DNA of 64,000 nt from assembly GCA_964202895.1 (NCBI GenBank), contig CAXNJM010000001.1, positions 310,001 to 374,000 of the forward strand, in the 5' to 3' direction. This DNA is from JAJTDS01 sp964202895 (lineage in GTDB: Bacteria; Pseudomonadota; Alphaproteobacteria; Rickettsiales; UBA1997). The position numbers and the translations under genes are program-made. This document shows positions 14,687 through 23,466 of this stretch, one piece after another. The notes under the pieces are model-generated. The model was not told the DNA's origin. It saw only the letters and a list, made by a program, of their open reading frames with translations, and made no database searches. Position 1 is the stretch's first letter, and every line of letters begins with the position of its first letter.

Positions 14687-15835
14687 TTAATGAAGGTTTT
14701 TTGCATCGAAATCACGACTAATATCAACATTTAAAACTAATCCGAAGCCTATCATCATTGATGCCATAATTGTTCCTCCGTAGGAAACAAAAGGCAAAGG
14801 AGCACCAACCACGGGAATCAGCCCCATAACCATCCCCATATTAACAAACATATGGACAAAAAATATATTAACTACACCCATAACTAATAGCCTACCATAT
14901 TGATGGCGAGTTTTGAGAGCGATATTAATTGAAACAATTATAATTAGAAAATAAATTAAAATAGTAACTATCGCACCAATAAAACCAAGCTCTTCGCATA
15001 GCATTGTAAAGATAAAATCAGTTTGTTTTTCTGGCAAGAAATCAAGCTGTCCTTGTGTTCCATTCATAAAGCCTTTGCCAAACAAGCCCCCTGAACCAAT
15101 AGCAATTTTAGATTGTATAATGTTGTAACCGCTTCCCAGAGGGTCGTTATTGGGATTAATAAAATTCAAAACTCTTTTCTTTTGATAATCGTAAAGCAAA
15201 AAATGCCAAGCAAAGGGGATAGAAATAATGCCAATTAGTGCAATTGAGATGAATTTCCAAATTTTAACACCCGCCAAAAATAAAATTGACACTCCAACCG
15301 CCACTAGAATTGTTGCGGTGCCAAGATCGGGTTGATGAAAAATAAAAAACCCCGGAATGGCAATTATTAGAGAAGGAATAATTAAAAATTTAATTTTAAG
15401 AACATTATCAGCATCGATGGTGTAAAAATAGCGAGCCAAGGCGAATACTGTGCATATTTTCATTATTTCTGATGGCTGAATAGTAATTGGCCCTAAACGA
15501 AACCAGCGAGTTGCCCCCATTGCATTATGCCCCATTATATCAACAATTATTACTAATGTTAGTGCAATGAAATAAAATAAATAAGATGCCTTAAACCATA
15601 TTTTTAAGTCGGTAATGGCAATAATTATCATTATCGGTAGAAAGATAATGAAAAAAGCCAATTGCCTAATCAACCACGGGTAGAGACCTCCACCAGCAGA
15701 ATAAAGCATTGAAAATCCTACTGTTGCAAGAGCAGTTATTAAACCCACCAGCAACCAGTTAATTCTTTCGTATCTTTGAAAGAAATTTAACTTATGTTCA
15801 TTGATCGAATTGGAGTAATTGATTTTAAAAGTCAT
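14687..15835 (-). CDS. rodA: Rod-shape SEDS glycosyltransferase RodA
   Basis: RodA (382 aa) is the SEDS-family peptidoglycan polymerase that works with a class B PBP in cell elongation. It has about ten hydrophobic helices and family segments LYSAGGGLYPW, IMGHNAMGATRWFRLGPITIQPSE (the RW..G....QPSE signature, shown in part) and MVMGLIPVVGAPLPFVSYGGT near the end. pbpA/mrdA, its usual neighbour, is not here. It follows glnA in the same direction, separated by an unusual duplicated spacer (15836-16016), and converges with the permease gene across a repeat spacer. Confidence 0.95.
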   Translation of the reverse strand: MTFKINYSNSINEHKLNFFQRYERINWLLVGLITALATVGFSMLYSAGGGLYPWLIRQLAFFIIFLPIMIIIAITDLKIWFKASYLFYFIALTLVIIVDIMGHNAMGATRWFRLGPITIQPSEIMKICTVFALARYFYTIDADNVLKIKFLIIPSLIIAIPGFFIFHQPDLGTATILVAVGVSILFLAGVKIWKFISIALIGIISIPFAWHFLLYDYQKKRVLNFINPNNDPLGSGYNIIQSKIAIGSGGLFGKGFMNGTQGQLDFLPEKQTDFIFTMLCEELGFIGAIVTILIYFLIIIVSINIALKTRHQYGRLLVMGVVNIFFVHMFVNMGMVMGLIPVVGAPLPFVSYGGTIMASMMIGFGLVLNVDISRDFDAKNLH

Positions 15836-15861
15836 AAGTTAAATTTAGTGAATTTGATAAT

Positions 15862-15894
15862 TATCGGATAGGTATCGGATAGCTATCGGATAGC
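15862..15894. repeat. 11-bp tandem repeat x3
   Basis: TATCGGATAG(G/C) occurs three times head to tail just upstream of rodA. The unit length is not a multiple of three, unlike duplications inside genes of this window. Confidence 0.85.
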
Positions 15895-15917
15895 TATCTT
15901 CGGCCAAAAACCCCAAA

Positions 15918-15967
15918 AAATCCCAGAAAATAAATCCCAGAAAATAAATGATTTAAATAAATGATTT
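15918..15967. repeat. 14-bp and 13-bp tandem duplications
   Basis: AAATCCCAGAAAAT is doubled at 15918-15945 and AAATAAATGATTT is doubled at 15942-15967, end to end. With the 11-bp array they make up most of the glnA-rodA spacer. Confidence 0.85.
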
Positions 15968-15995
15968 ATTGAAAATATTGGCTGAAGATAGAATT

Positions 15996-16018
15996 AAAAA
16001 AATTTAATTAATTAAATT
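15996..16018 (-). terminator. Probable glnA terminator
   Basis: The perfect palindrome AATTTAATTAATTAAATT (16001-16018), overlapping the glnA stop, is followed on the minus strand by seven T. It has the shape of an intrinsic terminator, though the stem is all A/T and therefore weak. Confidence 0.45.
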
Positions 16019-17456
16019 AACTATTGTAATATAATTCAAACTCTACTGGATGTGGAATTTGTTCATATCTTTCAACTTCTTGCATTTTTATTGCAATGTA
16101 ATCATCAATTTGTTTATTGGTAAAAACATTACCAGCAATAAGAAAATCGCGATCTTTATCGAGTTCTTCTAGTGCTTCTCGCAAAGAACGAGCAACAGTG
16201 GGGATTCCCGCTAATTCTTCCGGAGAAGAGTGGTATAAATCTTTGTTTTGAGGCTCTCCCGGATGTATTTTATTTTTAATGCCGTCAATACCTGCCATTA
16301 AAAGAGCGGAGAAGGTTAAATAAGGATTAGAAGCTGGGTCAGGAAAACGAGCCTCAATTCTTCTGCCTTTTTCGTTATTAACATGAGGAATACGAATTGA
16401 AGCAGAGCGATTTTTTGCTGAGTAAGCGAGTAATACTGGTGCCTCGTAGCCCGGAACTAATCTTTTGTAGCTATTAGTTGTGGCATTAGAAAAAGCATTA
16501 ATTGCCCTTGCATGCTTGATAATGCCACCAATGTAGAATAATGCGAGTTCGGATAAATTAGCATAACTATTGCCAGCAAAGAGATTTTCTCCGTTTTTCC
16601 AAATTGATTGATGAACATGCATTCCTGAACCGTTATCAGCATATATTGGCTTTGGCATAAAGGTTGCGGTTTTGCCATAGCTATGACAAAGATTATGCAC
16701 TACATATTTAAACTTTTGTATGTTATCTGCGGTATAAGCAAGAGTGCTGAATTTAAAACCTATTTCAAATTGAGAATTAGCCACTTCGTGATGATGCAAG
16801 ATAGGAATAATACCAATTTTTTTAACAACTTCCATAATTTCGGATCGTAAATCTTGACCACTATCAATTGGCGATGGGTCAAAATAAGCACCTTTAACTT
16901 GAGAACGGCGAGCTAGATTGCCTCCGTTGATTTCTTTGCCAGAATTGTGCGGAGATTCTTCGGAATCTATTTCGTAGAAGTTGCCGTGAGATTTAAGATT
17001 GAATTTAACATCGTCAAAAACAAAAAATTCAGGCTCGGGACCAAAATAAGCGACATCTCCTATACCGCTTTCTTTGAGATATTTTTCAGCCTTTAAAGCA
17101 GTGTTTCTAGGGTCTTTTTCATAAGGTAAATTATTTGTAGGCTCAATGACATTGCAAGTTATTACAAGAGTTGGAGCAACCAAAAAAGGGTCAATAAATG
17201 CAGTTTCAAGATCTGGTATCATAAGCATATCAGATTCGTGGATTGCTTTCCAGCCAGCAACAGAAGAGCCGTCAAATGCAACCCCTTTAGTTAGTTCTTC
17301 TTCGCTAACTTCTTCGGCAGAATAGCTAATGTGAAGCCATTTACCGTTATAATCAGTGAAACGAAAATCAATGAATTTTATTTCGTCATTTTTTACGATT
17401 TCAAAAATCTTCTTAATAGAGGAATCTTTTGAGGGGGAATCTTTCGAATTAGGCAT
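16017..17456 (-). CDS. glnA: Glutamine synthetase, type I
   Basis: GlnA (479 aa) makes glutamine from glutamate, ammonia and ATP as a dodecamer. Visible signatures are FDGSSVAGWK, the GPEPEFFVFDDV active-site strand, PMP-type KPIYADNGSGMHVHQS, the ATP-binding SYKRLVPGYEAPV and RIEARFPD. The adenylylation-site Tyr region is kept as KDLYHSSPEE. The N-terminus carries a short polar extension with a doubled SKDS motif. No glnB is adjacent. Its presence separates this organism from strongly reduced Rickettsia, where glutamine is taken from the host. Confidence 0.96.
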   Translation of the reverse strand: MPNSKDSPSKDSSIKKIFEIVKNDEIKFIDFRFTDYNGKWLHISYSAEEVSEEELTKGVAFDGSSVAGWKAIHESDMLMIPDLETAFIDPFLVAPTLVITCNVIEPTNNLPYEKDPRNTALKAEKYLKESGIGDVAYFGPEPEFFVFDDVKFNLKSHGNFYEIDSEESPHNSGKEINGGNLARRSQVKGAYFDPSPIDSGQDLRSEIMEVVKKIGIIPILHHHEVANSQFEIGFKFSTLAYTADNIQKFKYVVHNLCHSYGKTATFMPKPIYADNGSGMHVHQSIWKNGENLFAGNSYANLSELALFYIGGIIKHARAINAFSNATTNSYKRLVPGYEAPVLLAYSAKNRSASIRIPHVNNEKGRRIEARFPDPASNPYLTFSALLMAGIDGIKNKIHPGEPQNKDLYHSSPEELAGIPTVARSLREALEELDKDRDFLIAGNVFTNKQIDDYIAIKMQEVERYEQIPHPVEFELYYNS

Positions 17457-17612
17457 TTTATAGTATTTTTACGATTGAGATACAACCAGCAAATTAGCGA
17501 AAACTTATTTAGATGAATTGCTAAAAACTAGTTAGATAAATTTGTCTCAAAATTGGATTATTGGACGGGAGACAATTTTCTAATATTTTATTTTAAAAAA
17601 GCAAGAAAAAAT

Positions 17613-18272
17613 TTACTGAATTTTGTTATTATATTTTTTAATGGGATTCGCTTTGCGATAATCTTTTGGCTTTTGAAATTCTCCTTGCCACAAACCTATT
17701 TTTTGTTCTTTGGCTTGCTTTTCTAAGCCTTCCATCAGTGTTGTTGTTTCTTTAAAATCATAAATTATTGCCATACCGCTTTTTATTAATTCTTGATTGA
17801 TGTTTAAGAGTTTTTTGTTATCACCCTCTACAAAACACTCGCCCAAGTGACGATGATAATAATCAAGCCCTAAATCGTTACAAATAACGAATTTATTGGC
17901 GATTAGTTTTTTTAAAAAATCAGCACTAATTTTACCGCATCGATATTCTTGCTTGTTGCTGTCGTAGCATTTTTGTTTATATTCAGGGGCATCGATTCCC
18001 GCTAGGCGAACTTTTTTAAATTGATAATTTTTTTGATCTTTATTAATATTTTGCTCTTCAATATTAAGGGAATCTCCGTCTAATGATATCGCCCTACCCG
18101 CAAATTGATTTTTTTTAAGATTATTTTTGTTAATTTCGTTATTTTCATTAACATTATTTTGTGAAGAATTTTGCTTATAAGAATTGGTTTCTTGATTTGT
18201 ATTTTTTACAAAAAGACCAACTAAAGCAGAAAAAACCAGTGCAACAAAGATTTTTAAATTATTATTATTCAT
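17613..18272 (-). CDS. Membrane-anchored or secreted thermonuclease (SNase-like)
   Basis: The 219-aa protein has an N-terminal hydrophobic segment (LKIFVALVFSALVGLFV), an Asn/Gln-rich linker to about residue 55, and a staphylococcal-nuclease OB-fold domain. Domain marks are SLDGDSL, the VRLAGIDAPE strand with the conserved Arg and acidic residues, CGKISADFLKKLI, RHLGECFVEG and GLWQGEF near the end. It probably degrades nucleic acid outside the cytoplasm. It stands alone between glnA (same strand, 156 bp away) and leuC (divergent). Confidence 0.88.
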   Translation of the reverse strand: MNNNNLKIFVALVFSALVGLFVKNTNQETNSYKQNSSQNNVNENNEINKNNLKKNQFAGRAISLDGDSLNIEEQNINKDQKNYQFKKVRLAGIDAPEYKQKCYDSNKQEYRCGKISADFLKKLIANKFVICNDLGLDYYHRHLGECFVEGDNKKLLNINQELIKSGMAIIYDFKETTTLMEGLEKQAKEQKIGLWQGEFQKPKDYRKANPIKKYNNKIQ

Positions 18273-18369
18273 TATTTAGTTATTTTTTTGCTTTTACTTT
18301 TGCTTTTAAAATATCTTAAAATAATATTTTGAAAAGTTTTTATAAAAAACTACCAAAAATTACAATAAA

Positions 18370-18399
18370 ACGATTATGGAACTAACGATTATGGAACTA
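18370..18399 (+). repeat. 15-bp duplication spanning the leuC start codon
   Basis: ACGATTATGGAACTA is present twice in tandem, so there are two in-frame ATG codons, at 18376 and 18391, each in the same context. Either could be the translation start. Confidence 0.88.
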
Positions 18400-19872
18400 A
18401 CGAAGTCAATATTTAAAAAACTATTCGCTAATAGTCAAATAAAAAAATCTTCAACCCCTGCACAAACCCTTTATGACAAAATCTGGGAACAGCATTTAAT
18501 TAACGAAAATCAAGGCAATTCGCTAATTTATGTCGATCGTCAATTAATTCATGAAGTAACTTCTCCGCAGGCATTTGAAGGCTTAAGAATCAATAATAGA
18601 AAGGTTCGTCGCCCTGAAGCTCATCTTGCAGTTGCTGATCACAATGTTCCCACTGTTGTTAGCGATAGAAAACAAGGAACCCAAGGCATCAAAGACCAAA
18701 CTTCAAAAATTCAAGTTGAAAAGCTTGAAAAAAACTGCCAAGAATTTGGCATTAAATATTTTGACCTTGACGATAAAAAGCAAGGAGTAGTTCATATTGT
18801 TGGCCCCGAACAAGGTTTTACACAACCGGGAATGGTTATTGTTTGTGGCGATAGCCATACTTCAACCCACGGAGCATTTGGAGCCTTAGCTTTTGGAATT
18901 GGCACTTCAGAAGTTGAGCATGTTCTCGCCACTCAAACATTAATTCAAAAAAGAGCAAAAAATTTCTTAATAAAAGTTGAAGGAGAGCTTGCCGTTGGTG
19001 TAACCGCAAAAGATATAGTGCTGGCAATTATTGCCAAAATTGGCACCGCAGGAGCAACTGGCTATGTTATTGAATATGCAGGCGATGCAATCCGCAATTT
19101 ATCTATGGAAGGCAGAATGACAATTTGCAATATGTCAATTGAGGCGGGAGCAAGAGCTGGGCTAATTGCACCAGATGAAACTACTTTTAATTATCTTAAA
19201 AACAAGCCAATGGCACCGCAAGGTCAAGATTTCGACAAGGCGATTAATTATTGGAGCTCACTCACTTCAGATCCAGAGGCGGTTTATCAAAAAGAATTAA
19301 TCATTAATGCTAATGAAATAGCTCCTCAGGTTACCTGGGGGACTAGCCCCGAAGATACATTGCCAATTAACGGTATTATTCCTAACCCAAATGACTATCA
19401 AGACGAAGATAAGAAAAATGCGGTCGCAAGATCTTTAGAATATATGGGCCTAACCTCTGGGCAAAAACTTGAAGAAATTTATATCGATAAAGTATTTATC
19501 GGCTCTTGCACCAATGGCAGAATTGAAGATTTCCGTGAAGTGGCAAAAGTTGTTGAAGGTAAAAAAATTGCTAAGAATATCAAATTAGCAATGCTAGTTC
19601 CTGGTTCTGGCTTAGTAAAAGAACAGGCAGAAAAAGAAGGTCTAGACAAAATTTTTATTGAAGCTGGTTTTGAATGGAGAGAACCGGGTTGCTCAATGTG
19701 TTTAGCGATGAATGCCGATAAATTAGAGTTTGGCGAAAGATGTGCCTCAACTTCTAACCGCAATTTTGAAGGAAGACAAGGCAGAGGTGGTAGAACACAT
19801 CTGATGAGCCCTGCAATGGCTGCAATTGCGGCAATTAATGGTCATCTTAGCGATATCCGTAAATTCATTTAA
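18376..19872 (+). CDS. leuC: 3-isopropylmalate dehydratase large subunit
   Basis: LeuC carries the [4Fe-4S] aconitase-type active site that, with LeuD, isomerises 2- to 3-isopropylmalate in leucine synthesis. Family segments are TLYDKIWEQH, VADHNVPT, VCGDSHTSTHGAFGALAFGIGT in part, the cluster Cys in FIGSCTNGR and GCSMCLAMN, and STSNRNFEGRQGRGGRTHL. At 498 aa it is about 30 residues longer than usual at the N-terminus, where a 15-bp duplication created two ATG codons. leuD, leuA and leuB are not in this window; pepF follows by 14 bp. Confidence 0.93.
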   Translation: MELTIMELTKSIFKKLFANSQIKKSSTPAQTLYDKIWEQHLINENQGNSLIYVDRQLIHEVTSPQAFEGLRINNRKVRRPEAHLAVADHNVPTVVSDRKQGTQGIKDQTSKIQVEKLEKNCQEFGIKYFDLDDKKQGVVHIVGPEQGFTQPGMVIVCGDSHTSTHGAFGALAFGIGTSEVEHVLATQTLIQKRAKNFLIKVEGELAVGVTAKDIVLAIIAKIGTAGATGYVIEYAGDAIRNLSMEGRMTICNMSIEAGARAGLIAPDETTFNYLKNKPMAPQGQDFDKAINYWSSLTSDPEAVYQKELIINANEIAPQVTWGTSPEDTLPINGIIPNPNDYQDEDKKNAVARSLEYMGLTSGQKLEEIYIDKVFIGSCTNGRIEDFREVAKVVEGKKIAKNIKLAMLVPGSGLVKEQAEKEGLDKIFIEAGFEWREPGCSMCLAMNADKLEFGERCASTSNRNFEGRQGRGGRTHLMSPAMAAIAAINGHLSDIRKFI

Positions 19873-19886
19873 TTAAAATAATAAAT

Positions 19887-21698
19887 ATGCCTATTAATAA
19901 AGCTCAAAAAGATAAAGAAAAATTACCAAACTGGAATTTAGGAGATCTTTACCTCGGAATTAGCGATAAAAAAATTAAAGAAGATCTAGCAAAAATTGAA
20001 TCTGCAATTAAAGAATTTACTCTTAATTTTAGAAATCAAATTAATGCAATTGATGCCGAAAAACTTTATAATGCAATCGCTGAATATCAAGATATCGCCG
20101 AAAATATTGGCAAAATAGGCACCTTCGCTTATTTATCCTATGCGGGAGATTTATCGAATCAAGAAACCCTAGCTTTCTTTCAAAATATTAGCGAAGAAAT
20201 AACTAAATTTGAAAGCGAGTTAGTATTTTTTGGTCTTGAAATTAATAATATCGAAAATGATAAAATATCAAAAATGCTAAGCGAGTCAGCTAATTTAAGC
20301 ATTTTTAAGCCCTTCATCGATGAAATTAGATTATTTAAACCATATCAATTAGAAGAAAAATTAGAGAAAATCATTATTGATAAAGCAGTTTCTGGAAGGT
20401 CAAGCTGGGTAAGATTATTCGATGAAACGATTAATAATCTTAAATTTCAATATGGGAAAAAAATTCTTAATTCTCAAGAAATATTCGATTTAACTTCAAA
20501 TCATAATGAATCAACAAGAAAAAGGGCTTCTAAGGCAATTGGCAAAACTTTTTCAGAAAATAGCAAGACTTTTTCTTTTATTACCAATATTCTCGCCAAA
20601 GATAAGGCAATTGATGATGAGTGGCGAGGCTTTAATCACCCAATTTCTTCACGAAATTTAAGCAATGCGGTTGAAGATAAAGTGGTCGAAACCTTAATTA
20701 ACACGGTTAAAAACAACTATTCCGATATATCTCACCGTTATTACAAAATTAAAGCAAAAATGCTTGGCAAAGAAAAGCTTAATTACTGGGATAGAAATGC
20801 CCCTCTAAGTAATGTTAAGGGTAATTTTAAGGGTAATGTTGGTAATAAAAAAATCAGCTTTAAAGATGCCAAAACACTGGTTCTTGATGCTTATCAAAAA
20901 TTTAGCCCGCAAATGGCAGAATTAGGCAAGCAGTTTTTTGAGAAAAATTGGATAGATGCAGAAGTTAGAAATGGCAAAGATTCTGGAGCATTTTCTCACC
21001 CTTGTGTGCCATCGGTTCACCCCTACATTCTTCTTAATTATCAAGGAAAAATTAGAGACATAATGACTCTTGCTCACGAATTAGGGCACGGAGTTCATCA
21101 AATATTAGCAGGAAAGCAAGGTTTTTTAATGAGCCAAACCCCTTTAACCCTAGCAGAAACCGCATCGGTATTTGGCGAGCAACTTACTTTTCAAGAAATT
21201 TTAATTAATCAAAAAAATTCACAACAAAAAAAGCTAATCATTGCTAATAAAGTTGAAGATATGATCAACACCGTTATTAGACAAATCGCCTTTTTAGACT
21301 TTGAAACTAAAGTTCACAATGCCAGAAAAAATGGCGAAATTCCGCTTGAAACAATATGTAAATTTTGGTTGGAGGTTCAACAAGAAAGCCTTGGCGATGG
21401 CTTTAATTTTGATGAAGAATATAAGTTTTTTTGGTGCTACATTCCTCATTTTATTCATTCGCCATTTTATGTTTATGCTTATGCTTTTGGCGATTGCCTT
21501 GTTAACTCGCTCTATGGAGTTTATCAAAGCAAAAAAGTTGCCAATTTTAGCGATAAATATATTAAAATGCTTGAATCTGGTGGCACTAAACATCACAAAG
21601 AATTGCTTTCACCTTTTGGTTTAGATGCTAGCAAGGCTGATTTTTGGCAATCGGGGCTTGATGTTATAATCAACTACATCAATCAAATTGAAGAATAG
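19887..21698 (+). CDS. pepF: Oligoendopeptidase F-type M3 metallopeptidase
   Basis: The 603-aa zinc peptidase is cytosolic and trims oligopeptides. The metal site LAHELGHGVHQIL (HExxH type) is near residue 395, with the downstream Glu in TLAETASVFGEQLTFQE. An N-terminal helical domain typical of PepF runs to about residue 190. The end FGLDASKADFWQSGLDVI is also typical. A short GNFKGN repeat lies at about 310-320. It follows leuC by 14 bp, suggesting co-transcription, though the two have no obvious common pathway beyond amino-acid supply. Confidence 0.93.
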   Translation: MPINKAQKDKEKLPNWNLGDLYLGISDKKIKEDLAKIESAIKEFTLNFRNQINAIDAEKLYNAIAEYQDIAENIGKIGTFAYLSYAGDLSNQETLAFFQNISEEITKFESELVFFGLEINNIENDKISKMLSESANLSIFKPFIDEIRLFKPYQLEEKLEKIIIDKAVSGRSSWVRLFDETINNLKFQYGKKILNSQEIFDLTSNHNESTRKRASKAIGKTFSENSKTFSFITNILAKDKAIDDEWRGFNHPISSRNLSNAVEDKVVETLINTVKNNYSDISHRYYKIKAKMLGKEKLNYWDRNAPLSNVKGNFKGNVGNKKISFKDAKTLVLDAYQKFSPQMAELGKQFFEKNWIDAEVRNGKDSGAFSHPCVPSVHPYILLNYQGKIRDIMTLAHELGHGVHQILAGKQGFLMSQTPLTLAETASVFGEQLTFQEILINQKNSQQKKLIIANKVEDMINTVIRQIAFLDFETKVHNARKNGEIPLETICKFWLEVQQESLGDGFNFDEEYKFFWCYIPHFIHSPFYVYAYAFGDCLVNSLYGVYQSKKVANFSDKYIKMLESGGTKHHKELLSPFGLDASKADFWQSGLDVIINYINQIEE

Positions 21699-21793
21699 TG
21701 CCTAAAAAATATTTGCTTAATTATTTTTACTAAAATATACTATTTTTAACCTAAATTTAATTAGAAAATTATATTAATAACTAGAAAATAACA

Positions 21794-23458
21794 ATGAAAA
21801 ATCAATCGCAAATATATCCTAGCATAGAGCAAGATGAAAAAGGTTGTTACATTATTCAAGGTGGTAACAAAAAATATCTTGTAGATGTGGAAAAAAAGAG
21901 TAATTGGTTAACTTCTCAAGAAGTTAATAAAATAATAGAATTATATTACAAAAAAGAGCCTGTAGAAGTAACGCCCGACACTCAAGATGCGCAAATTGAA
22001 CTCTTTATACAATTATTTTCAAATCAAAATATCAGCTTATCAACATTAACTTTAGATAACACAAACTGTAAATTCTATATTTTTACTGACGGAGCTTTTT
22101 TTGGCTATGCTTTTTTAATAGATGACAAATTCGCACATATTGATTATTACCCTAAAGAGCTCTCTAATTCTATAGCTAATCATAATAAATATGCTACTGA
22201 TAATCTACCGTTGCAAAACAATACTATTCAGCATAACGGCTCTTGTGGTCTTGGCACTGCAACCGATATTTGCGAAATAATTGAAAAAATTAACAAAAAA
22301 ACCAATGATTTACAAATATTGCAATGGCTGAAAAGTAAAACACCAAATCAAGAACGAAAATTAACAGTTGGAGAGCGAGAATTCTCAACAAATGCCTGGG
22401 ATTTGAATATAAAAAATAATTTAGTTAAATTGCTGGATCAAGATCCTGAACCTAAAATTGATATAATTGCTCAATCGCAAAAAGCTGAAGAATTGCCAAT
22501 TAACAATAATAAATCAGCACAAGATATTAATAATGAAATTATTGAAGATTTAAAAGCACATTACATACAATTATTTGGCAAAGAAGTTGGGGGAGAAATA
22601 TTTAATGAAATAAAAGAAGCCAACACTACTCTCACCGATAAAAATAAAACTACAGAAACAATAGAAGGTAAAATTGAGCAATTATGTAATTTTTTATCTT
22701 CTATTGTAAAACAACAAAAAGATCTAGAGAAAACTGGGGCACCTAAAACAAATAATGAAAGCCTTTATTATCAAGATTATCAAGGCCTTGAAGTGGTTAT
22801 TCGTGATAAAAATTCACAAGTCACGGCACAGTTACTAAAACAGATGAAGTCACAAGAAATTAATTCACTACTTATTCCAGATATTAAGCAAGATATTGAT
22901 TATGCATTTTGCAAGCAAAATCAAGAAAATCAGCAAAAAACTAATAAATCATCTGAAGGCGATGTAAAACAAGCTTCTCATAATTTTGGTTTTCGCTTTA
23001 ATTCCAAAGCTGGAGAGTTGATTAATACTGTTAATGAAGGTGCACGCGTTGCAGAAAAAGATGAAGCTTGGAAAAAACTATTAACAGAACATGATACTGT
23101 AATCTTTAAACTAGCTTCAGATGGGGAAAATTATATAAGATTTTATTTAAATCGCGATAAGGATGGAAAAATAGAATTTGCCTTTAATGAATGTTTATTT
23201 AGCAAGGCCGATGCTTTAAAATTATCAAAAGACATCACGAAATACAATGAAATTAAAGAGCTATCAAAAACAACAATTAGTGACAATGAAAGATTCGATA
23301 TTCATTTATATTGCAAAAGTGGTCCAAACGAAACAGATAATGATAAGCAAATATTAAAAGCTGAGTTTAACTCAAATACACAAAAACCACAAAATAAGAT
23401 TACCAATCTAAGTTTAGATAAAAAAAACCAGTCAATTAATAAAATAAAAATTGATTAA
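21794..23458 (+). CDS. Unrecognised 554-aa protein; weak cysteine-peptidase-like motif
   Basis: I do not recognise this gene. It has no signal peptide or transmembrane helix and is rich in Asn, Lys and Gln. Residues 90-155 faintly resemble clan CE cysteine peptidases (Ulp1/YopJ-like): a beta hairpin FFGYAFLIDDKFAHIDYYP followed by IQHNGSCGLGTATDIC, giving possible H115, D117, Q146 and C151. The Gln-Cys spacing is one residue shorter than usual and the expected His-Trp is not at its normal place, so catalysis is doubtful. The middle (230-400) is charged and helical, the C-terminal third looks globular. It converges on the glycosyltransferase with 8 bp between stops. Confidence 0.55.
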   Translation: MKNQSQIYPSIEQDEKGCYIIQGGNKKYLVDVEKKSNWLTSQEVNKIIELYYKKEPVEVTPDTQDAQIELFIQLFSNQNISLSTLTLDNTNCKFYIFTDGAFFGYAFLIDDKFAHIDYYPKELSNSIANHNKYATDNLPLQNNTIQHNGSCGLGTATDICEIIEKINKKTNDLQILQWLKSKTPNQERKLTVGEREFSTNAWDLNIKNNLVKLLDQDPEPKIDIIAQSQKAEELPINNNKSAQDINNEIIEDLKAHYIQLFGKEVGGEIFNEIKEANTTLTDKNKTTETIEGKIEQLCNFLSSIVKQQKDLEKTGAPKTNNESLYYQDYQGLEVVIRDKNSQVTAQLLKQMKSQEINSLLIPDIKQDIDYAFCKQNQENQQKTNKSSEGDVKQASHNFGFRFNSKAGELINTVNEGARVAEKDEAWKKLLTEHDTVIFKLASDGENYIRFYLNRDKDGKIEFAFNECLFSKADALKLSKDITKYNEIKELSKTTISDNERFDIHLYCKSGPNETDNDKQILKAEFNSNTQKPQNKITNLSLDKKNQSINKIKID

Positions 23459-23466
23459 TTTGCTAT

